A stretch of 64,000 nucleotides of DNA from Polyangiaceae bacterium (GCA_016715885.1 JADJXL010000015.1:248001-312000); one strand, 5' to 3'; positions 17,975 to 26,728 are shown, counted from the first letter of the stretch. Numbers and translations are program-made. Notes: generated by a model not told the origin, from the sequence alone.

Positions 17975-19468
17975 TCATACCCTGATCCTCTTCCACTCAC
18001 CCTTCCGGTAAGCCCAGCCTAGCCAGCCCGCGCGCACGATCCAATCCGCCGTGCTGCCCATCCAAACGCCTACGAGACCCATTTTCAATTCAATCGCAAA
18101 GAACCACGTCACGCCCGCTCGTACGACGAGACTGCCGAGCAGCATCGCCCATAACACCGTGCGCGTGTCGCCAGCGCCACGCAATGCCATCGCAATGACC
18201 ATCGCAAATCCCATGAACGGCTGAGCAATCGCCGCCACGCGCATCGCCGGGACCGCAGTGGAAACAATACGCGCATCGGGCGTAAATGCAGAAACGAGCA
18301 CGCCTGCCATCGTGAGCAATACAAAACTCACGACGCATAACATCGACACGGCCATGATGGTCGCTATCATCCCCGCTCGAGCCGCATCGTTCGGCTCGCG
18401 CGCCCCGAGCTTCTGCCCGACGATGGCCCCCGCCGCAATGCCAAATCCATCCGCCGATAGCCACGATATCGATTCGATGCTCACGACCGTTTGATGCGCC
18501 GCCAAGGCAACTTCGCCCAAGAGCGCAATGATCGCGACGAACACCATGTATCCCGCATGATACGCCGCTTTCTCACCAAATGCCGCACCCGATACCGAAA
18601 GCACACGCCCAAGCGCTTCGCGTGCGCCGACAAACCCGGCCGCTCGAAGTGGTAGCGGACTGGTCCTGCGCATCAGCGCCGCTGTGAGCAATATCGCTTC
18701 GAGTGACACCGTCACCGAATTCGCAATGGCCGCACCTCGAATCCCAAGCTCGGGAAACCCCAATAATCCAAATATCAGGACCGCATTGAGCACAAGATTC
18801 AACACGTTGCCGACACCCGCCACGACGAGCGGCGTGCGCGTATCGCCCGACGCCTGAAGTGACGCCGCGGCAATGGCTTCGACGAAAATGAGCGGCAAAA
18901 AGAGGCTCGCAATACGCAAGTAATCGCCCGCTTGCGCCTGCACCGCTTCACCCGCGCGCGGGAAAAGCCTGCCTATCAAAGCCCCTTCGGCCAAATACAC
19001 ACCGACCCCCACGACGATACCAAGCGCAAATGCAAATAAAATCGCCGCCCGAGCCGCTCGCGCCGCCGATTGTGAATCCCCTGCCCCAATCGATCGAGCC
19101 ACGACCGCCAGCGTCCCCGCCGAAAACGCCGTCGAAACCGAATATATCGACCACACCGCGCTTCCTGCAATCTGCATCGCCCCAAGCGCCGATGCCGAAT
19201 ACCGACCCAGCATCAGCCGCCCCACCAAAAACACCAGCGTAATCAGAAATGTGTGCGTAATCGCCGGCCATGCAAGCGACCACACCTGCCACGCGAGCCC
19301 CCGATCGCCACTGCGGCTCGCCAGCGTCTCGCTCCCAAGGATGGCCGTCACGAGCCCCCACGTGCCACGATCCGCCCGCGCTCGCAAGTTTGTACGGGAC
19401 GCCGCAAATTCATCGGCCGCAACGTTGGACGCGACATCCGGAGCCGTTTCGATGTAGGGTGTGCACAT
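17975..19468 (-). CDS. MATE-family multidrug/toxin efflux transporter
   Basis: The protein of up to 497 residues belongs to the MATE family, inner-membrane exporters that exchange cations for drugs or metabolites. It shows two repeated halves of about six hydrophobic segments each, with family motifs SLAWPAITHTFL (TM1), GDTRTPLVVAGVGNVLNLVLNAVLIFG in the first half and ALRGAGDTRTVLWAMLLGS in the second. The first 45 residues are hydrophilic and unusual, and the ATG at 19468 overlaps the ATG of the divergent aminotransferase. A GTG at 19351 is a plausible true start. Confidence 0.88.
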   Translation of the reverse strand: MCTPYIETAPDVASNVAADEFAASRTNLRARADRGTWGLVTAILGSETLASRSGDRGLAWQVWSLAWPAITHTFLITLVFLVGRLMLGRYSASALGAMQIAGSAVWSIYSVSTAFSAGTLAVVARSIGAGDSQSAARAARAAILFAFALGIVVGVGVYLAEGALIGRLFPRAGEAVQAQAGDYLRIASLFLPLIFVEAIAAASLQASGDTRTPLVVAGVGNVLNLVLNAVLIFGLLGFPELGIRGAAIANSVTVSLEAILLTAALMRRTSPLPLRAAGFVGAREALGRVLSVSGAAFGEKAAYHAGYMVFVAIIALLGEVALAAHQTVVSIESISWLSADGFGIAAGAIVGQKLGAREPNDAARAGMIATIMAVSMLCVVSFVLLTMAGVLVSAFTPDARIVSTAVPAMRVAAIAQPFMGFAMVIAMALRGAGDTRTVLWAMLLGSLVVRAGVTWFFAIELKMGLVGVWMGSTADWIVRAGWLGWAYRKGEWKRIRV

Positions 19469-20615
19469 GCAAATCGGTCAACGCTTGGGCTCGCTGGTTG
19501 TCTCCGACATTCGTGCAATGAGTCGCGCTTGCGACGCCGTGGGAGGCATCAACCTCGGCCAAGGCGTATGCGATCTCCCAACACCGCCCCCCGTCGCTCG
19601 TGCAGCCAACGCCGCCATCGACGAAAGTGTGGCGATGTACACAGCTCCCGAAGGCATCCTGCCCCTCCGGCAAGCCATCGCCGCGGACCTGCAAAAACGA
19701 TACGCCATGTCCGTGGATCCTGCGTCCGAAGTGGTCGTGACCTCAGGCGCGACGGGAGCCTTCGCGGCCACGTGCCTGGCGCTCTTGGATCCCGGCTCCG
19801 AAGTCATCCTGTTCGAGCCGTATTACGGTTATCATTTGAACACGATCATCGCGCTGGGGCTCGTGCCGGTATTGGTCCCCACGCGTCCTCCGGCGTGGGA
19901 TTTCGATCGAGATGCCTTCATTCGAGCCATCACGCCGCGAACGCGGGCTGTGGTGCTTTGCACGCCGTCGAATCCAAGCGGAAAAGTGTGGAACACCGAA
20001 GAGCTCGATTGGCTGGCCGATGTGATTGACGAGCATGATTTGGTGGCGATTACGGACGAAATCTACGAGCACATCGTCTTCGACGGGCAAAAGCACGTAC
20101 CATTGGCGACCCGGAAAAACGCACGAAGAAACACGATTTCAATCTCGGGATTTTCGAAGACATTTGCCGTGACCGGATGGCGCGTAGGCTATTTGACGGC
20201 CCCGCCGGATGCAGCTCGACGCATTACGGTGGCGCACGACATGCTTTACGTTTGCGCTCCAACGCCGCTGCAGCATGCCATGGTCGCGGGACTCGGCATG
20301 CCGGACGAATATTTTCGAGGCATTGGCGCGGGTTATCAGAAAAAGCGCGACATTCTATGCGGAGCGCTCGTGGATGCGGGCCTCCGCCCATACGTGCCGC
20401 GTGGAGCTTATTACGTGCTGGCGGATATTCGCAGGTTGGGGCTGCCGACATCGAAAGCGGCGGCCATGGTGCTGCTCGACAAACTGAAGATCGCGAGCGT
20501 CCCGGGGACGTCGTTTTATCGGGATCCGGTGGGTGAAACGATGTGTCGTTTCTGTTTTGCGAAGGACGACGACGTGCTCGAAGAAGCAGCTCGGCGCATT
20601 CGCGCGTGGTGGTGA
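19467..20615 (+). CDS. PLP-dependent class I/II aminotransferase
   Basis: The 382-residue cytoplasmic enzyme has fold type I transaminase motifs: TSGATGAFAAT (phosphate cup), CTPSNPSGKVW, ITDEIYEHIVFDG (the Asp that binds the pyridine nitrogen) and SGFSKTFAVTGWRVGYL with the Schiff-base Lys. GINLGQGVCDLPTP near the start resembles kynurenine/methionine-type and aspartate-type aminotransferases. The substrate cannot be told from sequence. It is divergent from the MATE gene with overlapping start codons, so the real promoters must lie inside one of the open frames as drawn. Confidence 0.88.
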   Translation: MQIGQRLGSLVVSDIRAMSRACDAVGGINLGQGVCDLPTPPPVARAANAAIDESVAMYTAPEGILPLRQAIAADLQKRYAMSVDPASEVVVTSGATGAFAATCLALLDPGSEVILFEPYYGYHLNTIIALGLVPVLVPTRPPAWDFDRDAFIRAITPRTRAVVLCTPSNPSGKVWNTEELDWLADVIDEHDLVAITDEIYEHIVFDGQKHVPLATRKNARRNTISISGFSKTFAVTGWRVGYLTAPPDAARRITVAHDMLYVCAPTPLQHAMVAGLGMPDEYFRGIGAGYQKKRDILCGALVDAGLRPYVPRGAYYVLADIRRLGLPTSKAAAMVLLDKLKIASVPGTSFYRDPVGETMCRFCFAKDDDVLEEAARRIRAWW

Positions 20616-20625
20616 GCGGGAAGCG

Positions 20626-21141
20626 TCAGCGTGACGTGGCCGTATCGATCAGCGGCTTCAATCGATTTCGCAAATTCATGACGGCCCCCTCGCCTTTGAT
20701 CGACCCTTCGATGTGCTTGCTCGAAGACGTGCCATTTTCCGAGGGAACGGCAAAGAGCGGAATCATTTTCGATGCATAGCCGGCTTTCGCCAATCGTTCG
20801 GCGTCGACGTCCAAATCGAATTCCACGAGGCGCAAATTCGGGAACACTCCATCGAGCTCGCCGCGCTCCGCCGCTTCGTGAAATCGCGTGCATGGTTCGC
20901 ACCACGTCGCACCGACGTACACGAGCAACGTCTTTTTGTCAGCGTGCGCTCGTTCCAGCTCGCGCTTGACGACGGCCGCTGCATCTTCGCCCGCGGGCGC
21001 CTTGATCCATTCGATACGCGCCGTGTCCTTTGTTTGCGATCTCGCAGCGGGGTCGTTCGTGACATGGGGCGCTTCTTTGGAACATGCCGCCAAATTCAGC
21101 AGGACTGCGGCAAATGTCGCATGAACGAGAGGTCGGACCAT
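20626..21141 (-). CDS. Thioredoxin-like lipoprotein
   Basis: The 171-residue protein has a signal peptide with lipobox LNLAAC (Cys20) and a thioredoxin fold with active site WCEPC (Cys81, Cys84). A cis-Pro segment SKMIPLFAVPS follows. It probably acts as a periplasmic thiol reductase or oxidase. ATG 21141 is preferred because the signal peptide begins there; the frame is open upstream. It is convergent with the aminotransferase, 10 bases apart. Confidence 0.82.
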   Translation of the reverse strand: MVRPLVHATFAAVLLNLAACSKEAPHVTNDPAARSQTKDTARIEWIKAPAGEDAAAVVKRELERAHADKKTLLVYVGATWCEPCTRFHEAAERGELDGVFPNLRLVEFDLDVDAERLAKAGYASKMIPLFAVPSENGTSSSKHIEGSIKGEGAVMNLRNRLKPLIDTATSR

Positions 21142-21287
21142 GGTCTGCTCCGGAAAACGTCCGCCCAGTATACTCGACCCGCGAGCCACTGAAAGGGAGG
21201 ACTGCCTTACTTTTTATGCCCCTTCACCTCGTCGAGGCAATCTCGAGCACCTTCAAAACTCCTTGCAGACGTTGCTCGTTTAAGATA

Positions 21288-22529
21288 ATGAAAGTCATGT
21301 TCAGAAATTTTCTGCCTTGTCCTCGCTCACGCGGTTCGGTAGTTGGTGGGTTGCTGTACCTTATCGTGGCTGGCGCGGGGCTTTGGGGTTGTGGTGACGC
21401 GAAAGGCGTGAACGGGAGCACGACGGGCGGTAACGTCGAGCCTAAACCTGAACCGGTGCCTCTTGGGTTGAATGATGTCTCGGTGCTCTTCCCTCTTCCG
21501 TCGAGCTTCAGTGATCCTTCCCTCCTGCGCCCGGAAGATGTCGGGGCGCGGGGGGTCTTGTTGCCGCAAGAGGTATTCGACACCATCCCGACGTTCCCTG
21601 TTATGCCTGCCGAGGGGCTCGATTACGATCGGATGCGTGTCGTGTCGCTTCGATTCGACGGTTGTGGCGGATTGCCAGAAGTGTGCAAACCCGAGATTCG
21701 CCTCGTCATGCAGCCGCTCAAGGGCGCTGGCGGAATGCGGGATTCGGCACTGCACCTGTTTTACCGGCTGGATGATGCGGCGATGCGCCAAGTCGTCGAT
21801 GGGCTGCGCGCGCTGCGTTCGCTGGCCCCAGAGGCGCTCGTCGATGGGCCGCTCGACGTGCACCCGGCTCTCGTCGCGCAAGGAGCCCTGGGCGCATATG
21901 GCACGGAATTGCGAAAACTCGTGCTGGAGCACATTGGCGATCAGAACCTCGTGCGCGTGACGTTTTTCCTGCGCGCGCCACCGACCAACGAAGTCTGGTT
22001 TTTTGGCGGTTTCGAGCGTGAAGAGGGCAAGATGACGGCCATGAACGTCGTGGGTGTCGGCACGGATCCGCAACGCGTCATTCTGGCGAAAACGGATACG
22101 ACCTACGAATACGACCTCACGCCGCTGGGTATCAAGCCCGAAGACGGGCACATTTTCTATTCGACGGCTGCTGCAGACGCCGCAACCGAAGACGGTCGCC
22201 GCGCAACGATGGCGTCGTACCTGCGCGTCGAAAACCCCACCATTTACGTGCCCGACCATTTACCTTGTGCAGGTTGTCATCTATCGACGTTCGTCACGGC
22301 GGAAGCAACCCGGCGGTTTGGAATCGATCCCGCGACGTTCGAAAGTGACCGCTATGCGTCGTCCTCGCGTGACCTGACATTACGCGGAGGCGCAGGCGAA
22401 AACTCGTCATCGCTGCGAGCTTTCGGCTATTTCGGCACCGATCCGATGATCGTTCAGCGCACCATCAATGAAAGTGCCGCTGTCATCGACGACCTTGAAA
22501 CGAGGTACCCCGAACAACCTGCGAAGTGA
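21288..22529 (+). CDS. Lipoprotein with a single c-type haem site, function unknown
   Basis: The 413-residue protein has a signal peptide and lipobox LWGC (Cys31 region), then a Gly/Pro-rich linker. Most of the protein is not recognised. It reads as mixed alpha/beta with DGCGG and a PPTNEVWFFGGF segment. Near the C-terminus CAGCH (Cys327, Cys330, His331) is a perfect covalent haem c motif. It may be an envelope electron carrier or haem sensor. The ATG at 21288 is the first that yields a signal peptide; an ATG at 21297 is also possible. Confidence 0.75.
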   Translation: MKVMFRNFLPCPRSRGSVVGGLLYLIVAGAGLWGCGDAKGVNGSTTGGNVEPKPEPVPLGLNDVSVLFPLPSSFSDPSLLRPEDVGARGVLLPQEVFDTIPTFPVMPAEGLDYDRMRVVSLRFDGCGGLPEVCKPEIRLVMQPLKGAGGMRDSALHLFYRLDDAAMRQVVDGLRALRSLAPEALVDGPLDVHPALVAQGALGAYGTELRKLVLEHIGDQNLVRVTFFLRAPPTNEVWFFGGFEREEGKMTAMNVVGVGTDPQRVILAKTDTTYEYDLTPLGIKPEDGHIFYSTAAADAATEDGRRATMASYLRVENPTIYVPDHLPCAGCHLSTFVTAEATRRFGIDPATFESDRYASSSRDLTLRGGAGENSSSLRAFGYFGTDPMIVQRTINESAAVIDDLETRYPEQPAK

Positions 22530-22623
22530 TTTCACGAAAAGGAATGCGCGTTTGGTCCGTGCGTCGTCGTGGTCCAAACGCGCAATCGCTATTTCGAGCG
22601 TATCCAGCAGCTTTTGGCTGTTC

Positions 22624-23226
22624 TCAGAGACCGATTGCGTGCTTCGCGAGATAATCCGCGACGCCTGTCGAAGTGGCTGTCATACCCTTGTCGCCTCTGC
22701 GCCAACCAGCAGGACAAACCTCGCCATGGGCCTCGTGAAATTGAAGCGCGTCCACGAGCCGGATCAGCTCGTCGATATTGCGTCCGAGGGGCAAATCATT
22801 GACGATCGCCGAACGGATGATGCCTTGGCGATCGATGAGGTATGCGGCTCGCAAGGCCACACCGTCTTGCGTTTCGACGCCGTACGCTTTGCACACGTCG
22901 TGTTTGACATCGGCAGCGAGCGTATAACGGACGGGGCCAATGCCTCCACGAGCAACGGGCGTTTCACGCCAGGCAAGGTGGGTGAATTGCGAATCGATGG
23001 AGACGCCAATCACCTCGACATTTCGCTCGCGAAAGGCGTCGATGCGGTGATCGAGCGCGATGAGCTCCGAAGGACAAACGAACGTGAAGTCGAGAGGGTA
23101 GAAGAACACGAGACCATATTTGGATGCAATGGCCTCCGAAAAGCGAAAGTCGTCGATGATCGCGCCATCGGCCGAGACTGCGGCGCAGGTGAAATCAGGG
23201 GCTTTTTTTCCGACCAGCGTAGTCAT
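22624..23226 (-). CDS. Typical 2-Cys peroxiredoxin (AhpC/Prx1 type)
   Basis: The 200-residue cytoplasmic peroxidase reduces H2O2 and organic peroxides. The peroxidatic Cys51 sits in DFTFVCPSE and the resolving Cys171 in GEVCPAGW. YPLDFTF and the Arg of the GPVR region fit the family. It overlaps the upstream DUF3501 gene by 4 bases (ATGA), so the two are coupled. Regulation is probably by a Fur-family repressor at 24066-24080. Confidence 0.92.
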   Translation of the reverse strand: MTTLVGKKAPDFTCAAVSADGAIIDDFRFSEAIASKYGLVFFYPLDFTFVCPSELIALDHRIDAFRERNVEVIGVSIDSQFTHLAWRETPVARGGIGPVRYTLAADVKHDVCKAYGVETQDGVALRAAYLIDRQGIIRSAIVNDLPLGRNIDELIRLVDALQFHEAHGEVCPAGWRRGDKGMTATSTGVADYLAKHAIGL

Positions 23227-23867
23227 TTCGATTCCTTTTGCGGTATGTTGGTTTCAGTCTGCAAGCGGGGACCATTTGCGCGTCTTACGCGGCTGGCTCT
23301 CGATTCGAGAGCGAGTTCATTCACGGTTTCGGGCGACAGCGGTACGATCTCGAGCCGACCCGCATACGTCGCACCGAGAAACACATCCGCGCGCCGATGC
23401 GCAAGCATATCGACGGCATTCGCATCAAGAGGAAATCGGAGGTATTGCACGGGGCAATCGGCATCGCCAAAGGGCAAGAGGGTTTCGGCCGGAATCACAC
23501 GGTGGCCAATACGCAAAAACACTGCGCTTTTCTGCATCATGAGGCCGTCGAGCAACATCCGGCCCGCTTCCCAGGATCCTCCATGGACCATGAGCGTGGC
23601 CGTCAGTTCCTGGGCCCGCGGAACGAGTCGCTCGTATTCGGCGATCTCCTGGGCGATGCGGGCTGAATTCGTCATTCGTTCGACCCAGATCATTTCTTGA
23701 ATTTGATACAAAATCGTCTCACGGGACTCGAATAGCAGGGAGATGTGAGCGCCAATCATCACCCGTCGGCGGTTTTTCATTTCGATGATTCGGCGCCGAT
23801 AATCAGGGCGAACACGGGCATACTCGTCGAGAGAAAGGAGGTCTCCGGTGGCGACTGTGGTCATCAT
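23223..23867 (-). CDS. DUF3501 family protein
   Basis: The 214-residue protein matches the DUF3501 family, with LLSLDEYARVRPDYRRRIIEMKNRRRV and HISLLFESRETILYQIQEMI near the start. Family members are usually next to rubrerythrin or Fe-S oxidoreductase genes linked to peroxide and iron stress. Biochemical function is not known. Here it is the first gene of a two-gene operon with a peroxiredoxin, which supports a peroxide-defence role. No transmembrane segment or signal peptide is seen. Confidence 0.8.
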   Translation of the reverse strand: MMTTVATGDLLSLDEYARVRPDYRRRIIEMKNRRRVMIGAHISLLFESRETILYQIQEMIWVERMTNSARIAQEIAEYERLVPRAQELTATLMVHGGSWEAGRMLLDGLMMQKSAVFLRIGHRVIPAETLLPFGDADCPVQYLRFPLDANAVDMLAHRRADVFLGATYAGRLEIVPLSPETVNELALESRASRVRRANGPRLQTETNIPQKESK

Positions 23868-24036
23868 CGTCCCATCAAGCGCACTTTGTACTCGGAGTGT
23901 TTGTGGCGCGCCTGATCATGCTGGCCCGGCGGATAAGGACGGCGCTCTATCTTTTTGCGCGAAAACCCTGGAAGATCGTAACCAAGAGCGCGCATCACCC
24001 GTACTCGTGGACCTGTATATCGGCTCATGCGGACGC

Positions 24037-24065
24037 ACTCTAGCTGATGCAGATGAAAGTGACAA
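24037..24065 (-). promoter_or_regulatory. Sigma-70 promoter for the DUF3501-peroxiredoxin operon
   Basis: On the minus strand TTGTCA (24060-24065) and TAGAGT (24037-24042) are separated by exactly 17 bases. The Fur-like box abuts the -35 element. The leader to the start codon at 23867 would be about 160 bases. Confidence 0.55.
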
Positions 24066-24080
24066 TGAAAATCGTTTTCA
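24066..24080. promoter_or_regulatory. Fur/PerR-like operator
   Basis: TGAAAATCGTTTTCA is a palindrome that matches the 7-1-7 Fur-family consensus TGATAATNATTATCA at 11 of 14 positions. It lies between two divergent sigma-70-like promoters. With a peroxiredoxin operon downstream, a PerR- or Fur-type repressor is the natural candidate. No such regulator is in the window. Confidence 0.6.
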
Positions 24081-24081
24081 C

Positions 24082-24110
24082 TTGCTAATGTAGATTGAGT
24101 TGTGTAAAAT
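24082..24110 (+). promoter_or_regulatory. Divergent sigma-70-like promoter with no obvious gene
   Basis: TTGCTA (24082-24087), 17 bases, then TAAAAT (24105-24110). The Fur-like box lies immediately upstream. The transcript would run through about 140 bases with only a 29-codon frame (ATG at 24127) and then antisense into the end of the LysR gene. It could drive a small RNA. Confidence 0.4.
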
Positions 24111-24170
24111 ACTTTGCTTGGTCACATGTTTCGACGCCGGTCGTGCATGTCTCGTGCTCGTGTAATGCGA

Positions 24171-24186
24171 GCTGCGGTACCGCAGC
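24171..24186. repeat. Perfect 16-bp palindrome
   Basis: GCTGCGGTACCGCAGC is a perfect inverted repeat in the 386-base gap between the DUF3501 and LysR genes. It might end the transcript from 24110 or the LysR transcript, or bind a regulator. No T-tract is present. The remainder of the gap holds only the promoter elements listed separately. Confidence 0.4.
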
Positions 24187-24253
24187 ATCTATCGCTACTT
24201 GAAGTGAGACGGTGAGTGCCTGCACGCGTTCGGTTTCGTCCCTGCGTGAGGAA

Positions 24254-25141
24254 TCATTCGAGCGGCGAGCGTTTTAGCCAGTCGACGACGAAGTCTCGAA
24301 ATGCCGCCACCTTGCGCGGCACCTGGCCGCTCGATGGGTACAGCAGGTGGAGCGCTCCTTCGAATAGAGGCGTCTCGCCCAAGGGCACATCTTCGATCAA
24401 TCCTTCGCGCACGTAAGGCGTCGCGAGATATCGAGGCAACACGCCGATACCAGCGCCGTCGCGGATCAAATCGCGAATCAAAAAGAAGTCATCGCAAACG
24501 AAGCGCGATACAAAATCTTTCGCTGGCTTCCAAACGTCCTTTGCGTGCGGCGGCATAATCCAATCATGTCCCGCCTCGCCCCAAGCCTTGGGTTTTCCTC
24601 GCCGAACCAAATACGAAGGCGCTGCGTAATGACTCGCCCCCACGCGAGACAACTTGCGCCCCGTCAGCGTCGAGTCCTTCAATGCCACCGCTCCTGCGCG
24701 TATCGCCACGTCGAACCCTTCAGCCACCAGGTCCACGCGCCGGTTCGTGATGTGCAAATCGAAATGAATATCCGGGTAACGTCGCGAAAATTGCGCCAGA
24801 ATGTCCGGTAAAACGAGGCGCCCGAAGTCCAGCGGCGCCGTCAAACGAAGCAAGCCTGAAGGCTGCTCGGCCAGCTCCGGCAATTTGCAAACGGCATGAT
24901 CGAGCGCCGCGAGGTGATGCGCCGTGCGTTCGTAGAGCGCAAGCCCGGCCGTCGACAGAGCGACCTTGTGCGTGTTCCGATGCAGAAGCTCGGCCCCAAG
25001 AAGCTCCTCGAGCTGTGCAATCGCGCGACTGACGGTCCCTTTGCCCATCCCCAACTTTGCTGCCGCCTTGGAAAAACTCGTCTCGTCCGCAACGGCAACG
25101 AAGATGGCGAGCAGTTGATAGTCGAGCGGTGTTCTCTTCAT
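24254..25141 (-). CDS. LysR-family transcriptional regulator
   Basis: The 295-residue regulator has an N-terminal winged helix-turn-helix (SFSKAAAKLGMGKGTVSRAIAQLEELLG, residues about 20-48) and a substrate-binding domain beginning GLLRLTAPLDFGRLVL. It belongs to the branch whose members often control adjacent oxidoreductase or DoxX genes. The ATG at 25141 is preferred since MKRTPLDYQLL is the normal family beginning. It is divergent from doxX across a 79-base gap containing ACCATGATGGT (25190-25200) and an ACA-N6-TGT-like site, both candidate operators. Confidence 0.9.
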   Translation of the reverse strand: MKRTPLDYQLLAIFVAVADETSFSKAAAKLGMGKGTVSRAIAQLEELLGAELLHRNTHKVALSTAGLALYERTAHHLAALDHAVCKLPELAEQPSGLLRLTAPLDFGRLVLPDILAQFSRRYPDIHFDLHITNRRVDLVAEGFDVAIRAGAVALKDSTLTGRKLSRVGASHYAAPSYLVRRGKPKAWGEAGHDWIMPPHAKDVWKPAKDFVSRFVCDDFFLIRDLIRDGAGIGVLPRYLATPYVREGLIEDVPLGETPLFEGALHLLYPSSGQVPRKVAAFRDFVVDWLKRSPLE

Positions 25142-25220
25142 GGAACACCATGTTGTCAAATTTGCCCCTGGTGCGCATCCGGAAACAGCACCATGATGGT
25201 ACGACAGAGGAGGACGAGTC

Positions 25221-25661
25221 ATGGCAAGTGGAGCATTGGTTCAGGGCAGCAAAGACTTGGGGGCGTCCGAGGGCAAAGGTTTGCACATTGGATTGTGGGT
25301 GGCGCAGGTGCTGCTCGCGCTGGTATTTCTTGGGGCGGGGCTATTGAAATCGTTCACGCCGGTTGCGGAGCTTCAAACGAAGATGGCGTGGATCAAAGAT
25401 GGCATGGACCCGCTGGTCCGTTTCATTGGCGTGACCGAAGTGCTGGGGGCATTGGGGATGATATTGCCAACGGCGACGCGCATCAAGCCCTGGCTGACGC
25501 CGCTCGCGGCCGTGGGATTGGCATTGACGATGGTGCTGGCGGCGATGACGCATTGGCAATTGGGCGAATATCCGGGGATCGTGACCAACGTGGTTCTTGG
25601 GGGGCTTGCCGCATTCGTTGCGTGGGGACGATTTGGCAAAGCGAAGGTTCCCGCGCGCTGA
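25221..25661 (+). CDS. DoxX-family membrane protein
   Basis: The 146-residue inner-membrane protein has four hydrophobic segments (about residues 22-42, 63-82, 90-108 and 115-133). The first reads LWVAQVLLALVFLGAGLLK, typical of DoxX/DoxD. Family members are linked to thiol and oxidative metabolism, but the reaction is unknown in most cases. A strong GAGGAGG ribosome site lies before ATG 25221. It is probably co-transcribed with the dioxygenase 42 bases downstream and controlled by the divergent LysR protein. Confidence 0.85.
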   Translation: MASGALVQGSKDLGASEGKGLHIGLWVAQVLLALVFLGAGLLKSFTPVAELQTKMAWIKDGMDPLVRFIGVTEVLGALGMILPTATRIKPWLTPLAAVGLALTMVLAAMTHWQLGEYPGIVTNVVLGGLAAFVAWGRFGKAKVPAR

Positions 25662-25703
25662 AAAACGGTGTATACACGAAGGGGATGAACGAGGAGACGA
25701 GCC

Positions 25704-26672
25704 ATGCCGTCCGATGACGATCGGGAGAATGAAAGTGCTTTGAATCGCCGGCAGGTTTTGGGCGCGATGCTCGCCACGGCGGCGACGACCGCGGTGGCTT
25801 GCACGTCCGAAGCCGAACGAAATCCACCTCATTCACGAACGGATCCCATCATGAATCAACCAAGCCAAACTCGCATGCCCGTCGTCTTCGTGCCGCATGG
25901 AGGCGGCCCGTGGCCTTTCGTCGATCTGGGTAACTTCCTCGATGCGCGTGAATTCGACGCCTTGGCGGGATATTTGCGCGGCTTTCCGGCGCAATTGCCC
26001 GCGCGTCCCAAAGCGATGGTCGTGATTTCGGCGCATTGGGAGGCTCGCGTGCCGACGGTCATGACGAACCCGAATCCACCGATGTTGTACGATTATTATG
26101 GTTTCCCTCCGGAATCCTATCGAATCACGTGGCCGGCCCCGGGGGCTCCGCAGTTGGCGGCGCGCGTGCGTACGCTTCTGGAAGGAGCGGGCATAACGAC
26201 GGCCGAGGATGCGGAACGTGGATTCGATCACGGCACGTTCATTCCGTTGAAGCTGACGTTTCCCGATGCGGACGTGCCGACGATTCAGCTTTCGTTGCAA
26301 GAGGGGCTCGATCCGGCGCGGCATTTGGCGATGGGCCGAGCGCTCGCGCCGCTTCGGGACGAGGGCATATTGATTGTGGGCAGCGGGATGAGTTACCACA
26401 ACTTGCGCGAGTTTCGCCATCCCAATGGGCGTCCGGTGTCCGAGGAGTTCGACGCGTGGTTGCGCGAAGCTGCTACGGCGGAATCGGGGAAACGCGACGA
26501 TGCATTGATTGGGTGGTCGGCGGCGCCGTCGGGGCGTCGAGCGCATCCGCGGGAGGAGCATCTTTTGCCGCTGATGGTGATTGCCGGTGCAGCAGGGGCC
26601 GATCGCGGGCGCATTACGTACAACGACACGTTTGGCGGCGTGCGCCTCAGCGCGGTGCATTTTGGAGCGTGA
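25704..26672 (+). CDS. LigB/DODA-type extradiol ring-cleaving dioxygenase with Tat-like signal
   Basis: The protein of 322 residues belongs to the 4,5-DOPA dioxygenase (YgiD/DODA) class III extradiol family. Metal and acid-base His lie in FVPHGGGPWPF, VISAHWEA, FDHGTFIPL and EEHLLPL. The family is normally cytoplasmic and about 260 residues long. This copy has an N-terminal extension with a twin-arginine NRRQVLG (Arg15-Arg16), a hydrophobic segment and a lipobox-like AVAC (Cys33), suggesting Tat export as a lipoprotein. An internal start (MNQPS, codon 25851) would give a cytoplasmic form. Substrate is unknown. Confidence 0.85.
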   Translation: MPSDDDRENESALNRRQVLGAMLATAATTAVACTSEAERNPPHSRTDPIMNQPSQTRMPVVFVPHGGGPWPFVDLGNFLDAREFDALAGYLRGFPAQLPARPKAMVVISAHWEARVPTVMTNPNPPMLYDYYGFPPESYRITWPAPGAPQLAARVRTLLEGAGITTAEDAERGFDHGTFIPLKLTFPDADVPTIQLSLQEGLDPARHLAMGRALAPLRDEGILIVGSGMSYHNLREFRHPNGRPVSEEFDAWLREAATAESGKRDDALIGWSAAPSGRRAHPREEHLLPLMVIAGAAGADRGRITYNDTFGGVRLSAVHFGA

Positions 26673-26728
26673 GATTGATGCGTCGTTCCCCGTGGCGCTC
26701 GACGACGCGCCCATCCGCAAGGCTTGGA

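Noticed and set aside
23848..24093. Possible 81-residue gene on the plus strand upstream of DUF3501
   Set aside because: It covers the promoter and Fur-like box region, has no ribosome site and resembles no family.
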